Assembly (NCBI RefSeq): GCF_030269925.1
Contig: NC_085128.1
Coordinates: 9,488,501-9,552,500 of the forward strand
Length of the DNA: 64,000 nucleotides
Origin: Bombyx mori
Lineage: Eukaryota > Arthropoda > Insecta > Lepidoptera > Bombycidae
Reading direction: 5' to 3'
The position numbers and the translations under genes are program-made. Under the pieces are notes generated by a model, which was not told the origin of the DNA, did not search any database, and saw only the letters and a list, made by a program, of their open reading frames with translations. How positions within the stretch are numbered: the first letter of the stretch is position 1; each line of letters begins with the position of its first letter. Below, one piece after another: positions 24,101-36,285 of this stretch.

Positions 24101-27100
24101 GGATAATTGTATTTTAATTTTGGAAGGTTTCACTTCTACCACGTGTGAATTGCACACATTTTGTATTTTTATATTTAGAGATCGATTAGCATCAGACTAC
24201 AGATTTATTAACATACAACAATTAACCACATATGAACATCACACATTGCAATCAGCGTTAGGCTCGACATTCAAAAGGGATAAAAAATTTACAACTATTA
24301 ATTTCATTTAGCTATTTAAATAAAATCATTAATATTAAACAACAACAAAAACATGTCGTTTATGATTATCGATAACTTATCTCCAAGTGAGGCATCTAAT
24401 TGATTCAATTTTAAATATTAAAATTAATATATAAATACAACCAAACAAAGGCCAAAAGCAAGCTAACATCAGAAGCGACTTTACCTATGGTGTAAGGTTT
24501 GGACGCAGCGGCATTAAGGGCATTTTCAATGAACTTGTTACATTTGTAGCTATTCCATTTTGATCGCGCCCTTACTAGAGGAACTAGAGACGCCTTTGGC
24601 TAACTTTTTTTTTCCCTATCTATTTGCTGGTAACGCCAAAACGTGTAGGTGAGCTCACGGTCTCAAGCTGAGAGAATTTACTAACACTAGTCATAAGCAA
24701 GAGAGGTGCTTCACAGAATCTACCACCGGACCGAAATCGCGACCTACCGAGAAGATCCGGCGAGAAACTCAGTGGTCTGAAGCTAACGTAATCTGCTACT
24801 GTACCTTTTTTCAATACAGTCGGCATTAAATCTGGATAGTACGTTCGTATTGCTTGCCAAGTCTTCCCTTCCAAAGCTATGACATAAGAATCCATCGGTA
24901 ACTTTGGTGGTCCGCTCTCTCCGACGACCTGTAATTTTTAAAAAGAATTCACGACTTATTTACGGTCATTCGTAACTCGCCCTTTAGGCCAACTTAGTTG
25001 TTGTGATATAGGGAATCTTGATAAATTTCAATTTTAATTCAATTCAATGAGAAAAATCGAGAAGCCATATTCTGCGATTCCTCTACGCATGTGTGCTTTC
25101 ACGAAATTCCAAAAGAATATTATGCCATTATTGTGCTTTAGCATCTGATAACTGAAAAACTAATACAATACTATCTACCTTTGTTCCAAAGCAAATACAT
25201 ATTGCGAATTTTTACGATAGGGAAGTTTTAAAAAAAAAAAAGTTTTTTGCGCACGTGATTAACATACTTAATAATGAGCATTTACATTTAAAAATAACGG
25301 CAGCCGCACCGTGAGGATGAAGAGATCGGACTGTCGCAGGCAGAAGGGTTTACTAGGCGGAAGGGATATCTAGTACTAATAAATGCTGAGGGACAAAATT
25401 TAGAACGGATGAGGGAAGCAAGAGTAGGAACTGCTAACATCTGTAACGGGTCGCAAACTATTTTTGAACTGGGTCGTACTTACTTCCATGGTGAGTGGAG
25501 GTTGAGCGTCGTTCGCTTGTGGCACTGCAGTTATCAACACTATCTTCTGTTGCGGTTGCACCATGAAGCATCCGCGGGCCACTGACATAGCCGTCATGAT
25601 GTTATCTCCTGCAATTGAAAATAATTCAGATGAATATGTATCATTGTAAGTGATATTCATTTCCCGAACAATTGTCACATACGAGTATAAAAAGTATTTA
25701 AAAAAATCATTTTCTTGAACAAACTCCATTGTACAAATATGGTATATTAAATTAATAAAAATTCGAATGTTTATATGTTTGTCCTCTATGCGTTCCTAAG
25801 CTATTCATTAGTGTGTGAAGGAATTTGTTAAAGTTATAATTGGCAGTCCAAGAAAGGTGAAAAAGGTTATAGTACTGTGAATGCGCTTTGGACGCGGGTA
25901 GTTTGAAGAAATCAGTGAGTAACCGAGTTTCCAATTGTAACCATACTGGGACCTTAGAACTTCTTAATAAAAAATTGTTTGGGTTACCTTCCTCGACTCC
26001 AGCGTATAATTCGAAGGAATGTCTTGAATTGTTTAAATGAATTGGCTCTAAATAAAAATAAAAAAAAACATGGCGTCATGGTACTTGGGAGTGTGGCCTT
26101 TAGATTAGATCGGGGCATATTTATTTTCGAAGGAATTAACAAAATATTGCATTACGGATATTAAGTATACCAAGTATGTTCGACGATTCTAATTTGTTTT
26201 ACTGTTTATTACAGATTAGGTATTATGGGTAAATACAGACCTGTGACCATGACCAGCCTCATGTTGGCCATGTGTAGCTCTCTTATGATCTGGGTAGTTT
26301 CGGTTTTCAGGCTATTTTGCATGACTAGGAAGCCTAGGAAGACCATATCGCATTCGAGGGTATCTCTTTTGATTCTCTGGGCGTCGACCCATTTCATTTT
26401 ACGGTCAAGCTTCTTGTGAGCGAGACCGATCACGCGGAAGCCGTTCGATGTGTATTCGTTAAGTACTGTGCTGAAGTTTTCCGGCAGGGTTTCCGGGGCG
26501 CACATGCCGGAGATCTGTTCAAAAATTAAACGAACATCTTGTTAGGCACGTGCATATTATTAACTACGGTCCATCTCATTAAGTGTAAGGTTTGAATGGG
26601 TGTATATAAAATTTATATGCACACACATACACCCACACGCACCATACACACACATATCATACACACGTCATAACAAGCCTTGAGATCAGAACTGGGCCGT
26701 TCTACTAGAAAATGAAGTGAAAAGGTATCCTGAAACTATACATATAGAAAAAAAACTACTTTTTCTTTGCTTAGATGGTAGGACGACCTCGGTACCTCCC
26801 TGATGTTAAATGGTTACATTTTTGCGTTATAAAAAGCATACAAATTTACATTATTATTATATCGATTTACCTTCTCGGGCGCTCCTTTAACAAAATACAC
26901 CATTTGTGGTTGTCCAAGCACTCGGGCGATAACTCCCATAGATTGTTGGGATGAAGAAAAGTGAAACCTCCTTAGAAGACCAATCTAAAAACATACGTAG
27001 CAGAAAAATAAGCTATAACTTTTGAAGTCGTCGTAGCCCAAAGGATAAGACGTCCGGTGCATTCGTGTGTAGCGATGCACGGGTGTTCGAATCCCGCAGG

Positions 27101-30100
27101 CGGGTACCAATTTTTCTAATGAAATACGTACTCAACAAATGTTCACGATTGACTTCCACGGTGAAGGAATAACATCGTGTAATAAAAATTAAACCCGCAA
27201 AATTCTAATTTGCGTAATCACTGGTGGTAGGACCTCTTGTAAGTTCGCACGGGTAGGTACCACCGCCCTGCCTATTTCTGCCGTGAAGCAGTAATGCGTT
27301 TCGGTTCGAAGGGTGGGGTAGCCGTTGTAATTATACTGAGACCTTAGAACTTATATCTCGAGGTGGGTGACGCGTTTACGTTGTAGATGTCTATGGGCTC
27401 CAGTAACCACTTAACACCAGGTGGGCTGTGAGCTCGTCCACCAATCTAAGCAATAAAAAAAAAGAAAAAAAAAGAGGTCCTATCAGCAGTAATTACGCAA
27501 ATTATAATTTTGCGGGTATGATTTTTATTACACGATGTTATTCCTTCACCGCGGAAGTCAATCGTGAACATTTGTTAAGTACGTATTACATAAGAAAAAT
27601 TGGTACCCGCCTGCGGGATTCGAACACCCGTGCATCGCTAGTTATAGAGAATGCCCCGGACGTCTTATCCTTTAGGCCACTACGACTTCTTCCTATTACA
27701 CCCTTATCGCAGCGAGTTTCGAAAGAGCGTACAATTAATTCCCAGGCAACTCTCCCCGCTCTATCAACTCATATACTTATCCCTTATGTTCCATCATCGC
27801 TCTACGTAAATTAGAAAACTTTGGTCGTACAATTTCGATTAAGCAACTTGAAGAACTACCGCTAATACTATACTTACCTCATACGGAATTTCCATTGTGT
27901 AAGGGTCATAATTGTCAAGATTCTGTGTGCTCTCCGTTGGCGATACGGGTTTAACTATAGACGGTGTTAGGTTGTCATACCGCGTGTTCTCTGGGCCGGG
28001 CTCCTCCAGTACCTGTTCAGATGATTACCAATTCAACGAAAAATCTGACGAATCACTCACAAAAAGGCCTATGTAAATACGTTCAGTTAACTTATCTGAT
28101 AATTCTGTTGACGTGTTAGCCTTATCAATACGTGATTTTACTATAATATAATAATATTATTTTACTATATATATAACGGTCGAGTTTCAGGGACACGACC
28201 TTCAGTAATGAAGAAAGCGACGAAGAAGAAGAAGTATCAATTTGAAATCATTTTGCATTTTTAGTTTCGTGTGCGTTAATTGACCTTTTTATGCTATAAA
28301 ATAGAAATGGAAGGGAAATGCTATATAGTTATTACTCGTCAGATGTAGAATTGGTATCAACTGGTTGGTCAAAGTGTTCCCTCCGTACACATCATTAATA
28401 TTGTGAGTCCTTTTTGCAACATAGCTACCGGGCAGGAGTTCGTATTTCATAGTTACCGGTATTCTTATCATGTTCATATTGATGAAAAAGATAAAAATGT
28501 AGTGAAAGCAACAAATTAATCAATAATTAAATGACTACATTTGAAAATAGAGTTCCTTGATTTTCAAATAAAATTCATTTGAATTTAGAATTTATTGCCA
28601 GCCATACATCAATTACGTTTCAAATGGCCAGTATCGTAAAATGGCAACTTCATCGAAAAATATCTATTATTTATCTGTTTCGTTTTTATGTTAACGTTTA
28701 TGCAGAACCTTTTGTCCGTTGTCTATTAAAACTTTATGTTATTATTGTTATCGTAAACGTGGCCTTGCATGTTTTAAGCATTAAACATGAAATAGATAGT
28801 TACTCAATAGCTTGACCGGTCTAAGGCTAGGTTGCACAACTTATTTAAGAGCATTCAATGTAAAATATAAAAACCTTATTTCATAACACCTCAAAAGAAT
28901 ATTGTGTATAAACGTAGCAATGAGCAAGTTGTCAAAGTTCCCCAAAAATGACTAAACGTATTTAACATTCTCACAAATACAGTATTGCAGATATTCTTGT
29001 GGAAAATCGTTCGTCTTGTATTATGATTAACGATAAAGAAACCATTGAATTTATGTAGGTAGATCTAATTATTTTAGGGAATCAATTTGTTTAAAGTCTT
29101 ACAGACGACAAATTTGTTAGGTTTCGATTGAACATCCCCCTTTTTTTTCTTTTTTTTTTCCTACCTAAGCTGATAGCCTTAGGGGCTATTTCAGCGTAAC
29201 CGTGGCTAGTAGGTGAGCTCACGGGGCTCAAACCTGATGACGTTGCTAACACGAACCCTAGCAAGAGCCGTGCTTCGCAGAATCTACCACCGGATCGGAA
29301 ACGCGACCCACTGAGAAGATCCGGCGAGAAACTCAGTGGGCTGTGTCTGAGATTTAATTTACTCGTCGAGCCCTTCGTCGCAAGCGACGGGTTCGACGAG
29401 AACGGTGACCGGTGCTTGAAGTACCTAAAAGCACCGTTAGTGGATCGGGAGGATCCGAGATGACGTGTTTTGGGCGACGTCGACTGCTTTCCATTCTGTC
29501 CGCAGGATCGGGAATGGAACATCCCCATCACTACAGTTTTTCTATAAGGTTTCACGAAAGGCGTGACTAAATAATGAAGACAGAAAAAACTGAAATCTAT
29601 GTTGAATATGAGGAAATTACTCATGTATTGCTTAGAAAGTTCAGCCACTTTGACGTTATAATAACCATATTTTATTCTATGTTATGGTTATACGACTAAG
29701 TTGAGAACGCTATGAGATATGAACAGAATGGTGAGTAAATTGTTTTGCAATGCTATTTATGTAGGTAAATAAGCACATGGATAGTCTCTTGCAAGGCGTT
29801 CTTGAAGTCCACATATTTCTAAGCGGTCGACTATGGAAAATTTATGTTTGAATATATAAAGTTAAATATATCCGCATCTGAACCGGTCAGAATATGTAGA
29901 AATCTAATTAGAATTTTAAACTGTTTTATTAATAGACGATTGCAGATTTGTTACGTACCCATCGTGTAAACTCAAACATTTTCAAATCAAGCGGATCTCC
30001 TTTAAGCTCGCCTTGGATGCTGGTCAAGGAATGACACGAAGCCAGGGCCTGCAGTAGAGGACTCGTAGCCGGCAGCCCCGTCACATTCACCACTTGTTTC

Positions 30101-33100
30101 CCGAATTTCTCGCCCTCATTTGAAGGAATTACCGAATAGAAGTCTAAGCCGTCTTCAGTTAAAGTACCAGTCTGTTAAAGAAGGAATATCAAAATTATGA
30201 GAAAAAATAAATAAAATAAAAACATGTTCCAAACAGATGTTTCCTTTTAGTTACCTTATCAAAGCACATGACTTGTAATTTCCCGCAAATCACGATCCTC
30301 GGCGGTGAGACGCAGAATATTTTGTTTTTCCTTAAGCGGCGTTGGCTGTAAACTACGCCGGCTGTCATGGCCGCGGGTAGTGCAGGCGGTACCACTATGG
30401 TTATAATGTCCAATGTACGGAGCATTATCGTACTGACGGAGCTCTGGAAACGGAATTAATTATTTGGGTATCGTTTTTACTTACGCTTTTATTAGCTTCA
30501 GACGTATGTGTGTTTGTAACAATATCTTTGAACATTATTTTGACCCCCTTCAAAACGTCGGATTAACTCGAAATTTGGTATACTTATTAAGGACCGATGA
30601 CAATTCAATATTAAAAATAATAATAATAAAAATTGAAATTCAACTAAAAATGGAAAATAAATAATAGTTTAAAAAAACTAACGAAATACGCTTTTATAGA
30701 AAATCCAAGTAAAAAATAAATTTTAATAAATTTGAATTAAAAATAGTATAAGAAAAAAAATTTTATTGTAAAAAAAGCGTGGGGTGCATGGACAGATATG
30801 AGTAGAAGGGTTATTTTGGTAATATCCTGAAAACCACCCCACGGTTTTGTACAATAAAATCATTTTTTCTTACACTATTTTTTATTAAAATTTATTTTTT
30901 ATTTGGATTTCCTATAAAAGCGTATTTTGTTAATATTTTAAAACTATTATTTATTTTTTTATTTAATGTAAACCAATCAACCAATAAAGGTATCCATACT
31001 GACCCCTCGCAGGACGTATAACCAGACGGAGTAAGCCATGCCAAGCGCAGCAATGGAGAACATGAATGTTACGAATCTAACGGCGTCGTCGTAGAACTGG
31101 AAATTGACCTCTTTTGGATACAGTATGCTTTTTATAAGCTCTCCTTTAGCTGTGTAAAATCCGGTCCTTACGACTTTAGCTAAAACCTAAAAAGGAAAAA
31201 TTATTTGTTGTTACTTCAATTTCTACTAGATGATGAAGATGATGACCGAGCTTTGCTCTAATTTTTTTATAACGCCATCTTGTTGTGTCTTTAAAGCGGT
31301 TATTATTATTCGCCAATAGATGTCGGGAAGAGTCATAAAGTTGATTATTGAAAACACGAATAAAACAACATTTTCTGAAAATAAATCGTAGCTAGATCGA
31401 TTTATCGCCCTCGAAATCCCCTGTAGGTATACTAAATTTTATGAAAATCGTTGGAGCCGTTTCCGAGATACAGATTATATATATTTATATACAAGAATTG
31501 CTCGTTTAAAGGTATAAGATAACTATGGAGAACATTTAACTATGGATTGCTAAGTTTGCTCAGGTTGGTAGCTCACTCTATATCCGATGCGCTTCATATT
31601 AAAAACAATATGGCTTTTAATGATATGATCTAGTCCGATGGTTTTAGCAAGTTCCAATATATATTCTATACTGGTGGTAGGACCTCTTGTGAGTCCGTGC
31701 GGGTAGGTACCACCACCCTTTTATTTCTGCCGTGAAGCAGTAATGCGTTTCGGTTTGAAGGGTGGGGCAGCTGTTGTAACTATACCTGAGACCTTAGAAT
31801 TTATTTCTCAAGATGGGTGGCGCATTGACGTTGTAGATGTCTATGGGCTCCAGTAACCACTAACACCAGGTAGGCTGTGAACTTGTTCACCAATCTAAGC
31901 AATAAAAAAATATATACCAGTCTTCGAGACTTCGTTCAGGCGTGGTTAATACTTATGCGAAAATCGGTACAGGTACTTTTGAACGACGAGCGAATTAACA
32001 AATTTAATATACAGAAATATAGCGTAATAAAATTTTATATAATTTGGTTATTTGGCGGAATACCAGATAAATTTAGAATTTTATTACAATATTCTAAAAT
32101 GTACTACTATTATGTAGTGTATTTATTTCTATTGATCTCAATATATAGATTATCATAGTATATTTGTTAATTCCGCGCACAATACTGACCTGGTTATTAC
32201 CATAAAATCTGGTTTGTATCACATGAGTGCCAGCATAGAGTGTATGTCGTTTATGAACTTCTGTAGAATACACTTCAGATGACAAACACGGAGGGCCTTT
32301 CATAACTGGTACACTTTCACCTAAGCAAAACAAATATGTACAGCTGAAGACTCAATGTTTGAAATGGTTTATACGGGCAGACGAGCCTTTTTGATCCTAG
32401 TTGGTTTACAGAGCCCATGGACATCATCACGTGATGTCGTTCAAGGTGGGCTCTTGGGGTCGAAAACCCTCAGGGACTTAATTTTTTTTTAGATTATTCA
32501 CAGACCGACTATTATCATGATCTCCTATTTGTATGTAAATAAGAAATATATCTGAGGATCCTATTTATGTATGAAAATTTTATTTCTGTTTGATGTAAGA
32601 CGATCATAGGTGTTGTAAATTATTATGAAAAATAGATAAGTACAATACAATTTATAGAAAAGTTATTTGAACTTCACATTAGTTAAAGGTTAATAACAAT
32701 TTAAAATTAAGAAAAAAATTATTAACCTGTTAGCATACTCTCGTTAACAATACAAGAACCCGTCAGAATCACCGCATCACAAGGCATTACACATCCATCA
32801 GATGGTATCACTAATACATCTCCAGGGACCAGCCTGCTAGCATTCACCACGCATTCTTCACGTCCAGAACGCGTTGGTCTCAGAACCGTTACAGTAAAAG
32901 CACTAGTACCACCAGCCATTTTGTGAATTTTGATACTCATCTGTGAAAGTAAATAGACAATCAGAGTGCGCAAAGCATATAAAACAAATAATTTATTCTA
33001 AAAATTCAGTTTTATTTACGGTCACCTTTTTCAGAGGAATATGGTACTACTTGAATTACCTGTTTTGTTTGACACAGTGCTGTTACACATGACGCAGTTG

Positions 33101-36100
33101 ACAAAATGAACACACAAGTAGCATATTGATAGTACTCATCCAATGACCAAAGAACAATGGAGAAAACTTGGAACAAATAGAATGGATTAAAGACTTCATT
33201 GATGAAGATGGTCCAGTAACTCATTACTTTTACCTCCACACTATTTCCACCATAAAGTTTCAGCCTGAAACATAAAAAAATGTAAATAAAAAAATTAGAA
33301 TAAGAAGTAAATTTAGTATGAATTTCGAATACATACAATTCATTTTGTTGTCTCTTGTTGAGTCCTGTTAGATTTTCCATCAACATACATATAGTTAGTT
33401 TTTCGTTGAGAGCGAGAACATTAACAAAGGCACCTTGATCACTCAACCAAATGTAACGATTATGCTGGTAAATAAAATATCTTAATTTATTTTCTCTATG
33501 ATTCGATAGATTGAGATCCATTTCATCTATTTGTGCTAAATAAAATAATCCATCTGAATCTGTCACTGTAACAGAATATTAAATAGCAATAATTATTTAT
33601 GTTAAATACATAGGTAAAAGCTGTTTTATTACAAAAAAGGCATACCGCAAATCTTTTCTGCTGATTTTAAACTGCATTTCACATATTTGAATCGATTGTA
33701 CTTTGGGTAGTACAGCAATGCAATGTATGGGACTCCACATAATACTGTACATATAGAGTGGAAAACGAGGGCATGCATCTTCGAATATTTGTAGCCATAT
33801 ATTTTTAAAATTTGTTCTTCTCCGGGAATTTCCAGGGTCTGCCAAAACGCTTCACCGATGACTTCATATTCATCTAAAATCATAATAAAAATTTAACAAC
33901 TAAACTATCTGACATCATGTTAACAGAAGTTAAGTTTATGAATAATGTAACAATTACATTACTAGGTGGGTAAGTGGTAAGTGTCAGCAAGCTACTGAGA
34001 ATTAATTAAGTGTTAAGATTAATTGAGGCTAGGATTAAGGATAAGTGTTAAGATTGATACTCAATTTCAATTTATTTATATGTGGTAGCGCTTAGCGTGG
34101 TATGGATATGTGATGCGTAGAGAGAAGATGCATGTGACTAGGAGATGTATGGTAATGGTAGTAGTGTAAGGTGGAGGGGAAGAGGCTGACCGAAGAAAAC
34201 ATGGATGGAGTGTGTGAATGAGAAAGAGAGAGAAGTGTGAGTGTTGAAATTGATAGAAGAGAATGGAGTAGTAAAATTCGCTATACCAACCCAACCTAGT
34301 GGGATAAGGTGGAGAAAAAGAAGAAGATATATATATGTGTAAGTATATCTTCTTATTTACATTTTATAGCTCGGGGAATCCTAATCATCATGACTTTAAG
34401 CAGGACCTTAGCTTTGGTCAAATACCTTAGACATCTCAAGATACTACAACTTTCTTTGTAAATGCCAACCTCCTAGTTCTTCTTTCACATCAACCTGTCA
34501 GAGAACACATATGGCACTAGCTTTCTGTTGATATCCCAACAGCTGTAGCAATTGAAACTTCAATCTTATATCTTAAAATCTACAATAGTATTATCATTGA
34601 GATGTCTATGGACTCTGTTAGGCCTATACATAGGTAGAACAATATTCCAGTTTGTGCTTCTTTTCTGAAGAAAAAAATGTAATATTTTCAGTCAGATCTT
34701 TGTGCGTCACAACAATGCTGAGTTCACAGTCTGTCAGCCCTATTATTAAGAATAATAATAATCCAATGCTATTCGCATTGCATTATTATGCATCTGCATG
34801 CAACTGTCATAATCACAATAAATACTCATTTAGCTAAAAAGATACAAGATTTTTAAGTATTATAGTTTATTGTTCAATTTTATGGTCACCTTAACAGACA
34901 TTGTAAACTAAAATTATTGTCATTGTGGGTCAATGGAATTGAGTCATCAATTGCAGCAATCTTCATTGAAATTTCAACAGTTCAATTGAAATTCATGTTT
35001 TCAATTTAACTAATCATTGATATAAAATAGAACAGATTAGAATAGCTACGTTGAACCATTGCTTAATATTGATGAATGTGATTGTAAAAATGACAAAACT
35101 AATATTATATCTTATGTATTTTGACAGTAACTTAATATACCCAGATATGCATTATTATCAACATATTAACTTGTACATAAGCTTGGCAGACTATTTCTCT
35201 GAAACTTGGAAATTGTGGATGTGCATAGACCCAAATCCCCACTCTGGCCCAGTACATAGATGAGTGCATTATTTTTAACTGAGTATAATGAGTAATTAAG
35301 GTATTAAAACAAACAACATATAAGAATGGCAAACAAAGTACAGGATGCCCTCAGGCTCTGTGGAGTGATAATCTGTGCAGGATGGCAGGCAGGAGCTGGT
35401 TGAGAGAAGCCGAGGATCATTCTCAGCAGCAAGCAATTGGGGAGGCCTATGTCCAGCAGTGGACTGCTATAGGCTGATGATGATGATGATGATGATGAAG
35501 GTATTAAAATAGGTATATTGTTGCAAAGTTCAACATATCATTGACTAGATATGTAAAAAGACTAGTAAATATTATACTATAACTTGAAAATATTAAATTT
35601 TATATATATTTTTAACATAGGTGTTTAAAACATTTTTGCACCATTAAAAACAATAATTATGAAATCACAATTCATAACTGACAAAACAAGTATTAATCTG
35701 GTATACTGATTTGCCCAATAAATATAGCACTAAGTTTTTGAAAGAATTTTCTAAATTAATTGGGATTTTTTTTCTTGAATAGCATTTCTCACCTCACTCA
35801 TTTACTCAGAACTGTTGAAATTCTTACAAATTATGATCTTATGACATGGAGTAAAATTATCTTTAATAAATATAAATGCAGCTAAGAATATTAAGTAAAG
35901 TCCAAATTATGTACATCATAAAATATCTGATAAATTTCTATAATTGATTTAAGCGAATATTATTATTATACATATTCCACTGTTTTTAATGTTAGCTTAA
36001 TATATTATGTTTGATAAAATATAAAAATGGCAGAACAATTGAACAATCATATGCATTAAAGTACTTAATCATTCACAAATATGTGGACTTCAAACTGAGC

Positions 36101-36285
36101 TGCCTTGAAGTGCTGGAGTAAGTGGTTAACTTTGATAAAGAACAAATGCTATATTTTGAGATAGTAATAAATACGTTTTCTAATTGTGACCACAGCTTTT
36201 TAGAATAAGACAAGCATAATTATTTATACAAGTGTATTACATAGTACGTACCATTGGCGAGAGGATCATTTTTGAAAAAAGGCAT
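18128..36285 (-). CDS. ATP13A3: P5B-type ATPase (ATP13A2/3-like, polyamine transporter family)
   Basis: Twenty coding exons, all phases agree, 1134 residues: 36285-36252, 33873-33646, 33565-33337, 33264-33060, 32940-32727, 32320-32190, 31186-31004, 30443-30255, 30171-29959, 28012-27878, 26984-26871, 26514-26241, 25608-25484, 24928-24805, 22405-22244, 21307-21153, 20566-20343, 19932-19784, 18936-18749, 18256-18128. The ATG follows an in-frame TAA. Visible motifs: actuator loop TGES (303-306), the P5B membrane signature PPALP (427-431), phosphorylated Asp470 in DKTGTLT split by an intron, nucleotide-binding KGAPE (620-624), hinge GDGAND (829-834), then about six C-terminal membrane spans. P5B pumps sit in late endosomes and lysosomes, and characterised members export polyamines to the cytosol. 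The fly relative is anne boleyn. The 42-residue C-tail exon is GC-rich and its stop position rests on phase alone. Confidence 0.92.
18323..18541 (-). mobile_element. non-autonomous Helitron-like element
   Basis: Reverse copy: the 3' end is CTAG preceded by a CG-rich stretch (plus strand CTAGCCGTACTCGCCCGC) and the 5' end reads TCTATACTAATATATAAATC on the minus strand. Same family as 22467-22715. Lies between ATPase exons 19 and 20. Confidence 0.65.
18955..19132 (+). mobile_element. LINE/SINE 3' tail of a common lepidopteran family
   Basis: Contains GTCCATGGGCGGCGGTAACC and CAGGTGGGCCGTATGCTCGT followed by an A-run, a widespread moth repeat end distinct from Bm1. Confidence 0.55.
19377..19519 (+). 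mobile_element. Bm1 SINE (3' part only)
   Basis: Forward Bm1 from AACTATACCTGAGACCTTAG to the AAGCAATAAAAA tail; ATPase intron. Confidence 0.85.
20630..20857 (-). mobile_element. Bm1 SINE (5' truncated)
   Basis: Reverse Bm1 with a small deletion after GGTGTTAGACG; starts 64 bases upstream of ATPase exon 17 on the transcribed strand. Confidence 0.85.
21793..22236 (+). mobile_element. full-length Bm1 SINE
   Basis: Complete with a tRNA-like head: A-box-like TAAAGGATAAGACG and B-box GTTCGAATTAAG (mutated), then body and A-tail. Its tail ends 8 bases from the ATPase exon 15 donor (exon edge 22244), on the opposite strand to the gene. Confidence 0.88.
22467..22715 (-). mobile_element. non-autonomous Helitron-like element
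   Basis: Reverse copy ending CTAG at 22467 (plus strand CTAGCTGTACCCGTCCGC) and beginning TCTATACTAATATATAAA at 22715. Confidence 0.7.
22716..22985 (+). mobile_element. Helitron-like interspersed repeat
   Basis: Contains two copies of the AAACGGCTGGACCGATTTGA type motif (22773 and, diverged, 22894) and a GAATCCGCTAGTAG end, as seen in lepidopteran Helitron derivatives. Boundaries uncertain. Confidence 0.4.
23160..24320 (+). mobile_element. unclassified lepidopteran interspersed repeat
   Basis: I recognise the block around 23255-23520 (ACGAACTTTGCGCGGACGGA, ACACTTATAGAGAATATAGA) as a dispersed moth and butterfly repeat. The second half carries an inverted pair, CAGCGCCATCTGTGAG and its near complement at 24036-24052. 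Short ORFs have no domain. Lies in the ATPase intron 24804-22406. Confidence 0.45.
24608..24780 (-). mobile_element. Jockey-clade LINE 3' end fragment
   Basis: Reverse tail ending CCGGCGAGAAACTCAGTGG only about 25 bases from ATPase exon 14 (edge 24805), close to its donor. Confidence 0.7.
26615..26665. repeat. CA-rich microsatellite
   Basis: Imperfect (CA)n run with CAT and CCC interruptions in an ATPase intron. Confidence 0.6.
26757..26818 (-). mobile_element. Bm1 scrap
   Basis: About 60 bases matching the reversed Bm1 end (TTGCTTAGATGGTAGGACGA, CTGATGTTAAATGGTTAC). Confidence 0.5.
27029..27469 (+). mobile_element. full-length Bm1 SINE
   Basis: Complete copy: head with AAAGGATAAGACGTCCGGTG and an intact B-box GTTCGAATCCC, body, and an AAAAAAAAAGAAAAAAAA tail. 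Immediately followed by an inverted partial copy. Confidence 0.92.
27470..27690 (-). mobile_element. Bm1 SINE, 3' part missing, inverted
   Basis: Reverse copy covering only the head and middle (ends GGCCACTACGACTTC on the plus strand). It starts directly at the tail of the preceding copy, with no unique DNA between. Confidence 0.88.
29140..29520 (-). mobile_element. Jockey-clade LINE 3' end fragment
   Basis: Well-preserved reverse tail: poly(T), TAGCCTTAGGGGCTATTTCA, CACTGAGAAGATCCGGCGAG, ending in the GGATCGGGAGGATCCGAG block. ATPase intron. Confidence 0.78.
30654..30962. mobile_element. AT-rich fold-back MITE
   Basis: Near-palindromic: arms of roughly 130 bases starting AAATAATAGTTT and ending in its complement. 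Paired blocks include AAATACGCTTTTATAGAAAA with TCCTATAAAAGCGTATTTTG, and GCGTGGGGTG with CACCCCACGG, around a spacer of about 50 bases. Fills the ATPase intron 30444-31003. No ORF. Confidence 0.65.
31225..31510. repeat. interspersed repeat, class uncertain
   Basis: Contains CGTTGGAGCCGTTTCCGAGA and a TATATATATT block, phrases common to short moth DNA-transposon derivatives. Boundaries not resolved. Confidence 0.35.
31671..31911 (+). mobile_element. Bm1 SINE (5' truncated)
   Basis: Forward Bm1 from ACTGGTGGTAGGACCTCTTG to an AAGCAATAAAAAAA tail. Confidence 0.87.
32368..32475 (-). mobile_element. degenerate LINE/SINE tail
   Basis: Reverse, diverged relative of the 18955-19132 repeat (GGGCAGACGAGCC, GAGCCCATGGACATC). 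Confidence 0.35.
34078..34327 (+). mobile_element. RTE-like LINE 3' end
   Basis: Same family as 61645-61881: GTGGTATGGATATGTGATGC, GCATGTGACTAGGAGATGTA, ending GGGATAAGGTGGAGAAAAAG. The reading frame resembles the last residues of an RTE-type polymerase ORF (WYGHVMRRE-like) but is frameshifted. Confidence 0.6.
35335..35505 (+). mobile_element. LINE 3' end with (TGA)n tail
   Basis: GGGGAGGCCTATGTCCAGCA, GTGGACTGCTATAGGC, then about eight TGA repeats: the usual 3' end of a common lepidopteran LINE. Confidence 0.65.

Larger units (their letters stand above)
33874..36251. other. large first ATPase intron
   Basis: 2.4 kb. Holds an RTE-like LINE tail (34078-34327) and another LINE tail ending in a TGA microsatellite (35335-35500). 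The rest is AT-rich, with no exon or known repeat seen. Confidence 0.5.

Noticed and set aside
23827..24311. Two consecutive forward frames in an ATPase intron
   Set aside because: Lie in a dispersed repeat; low-complexity translations without motifs.
27050..27125. Possible tRNA gene (A-box and B-box words)
   Set aside because: It is the tRNA-derived head of a Bm1 SINE, followed by the SINE body; the same applies at 21800 and 58900.
35470..35500. TGA repeat as a functional microsatellite
   Set aside because: It is the normal tail of a common lepidopteran LINE fragment.
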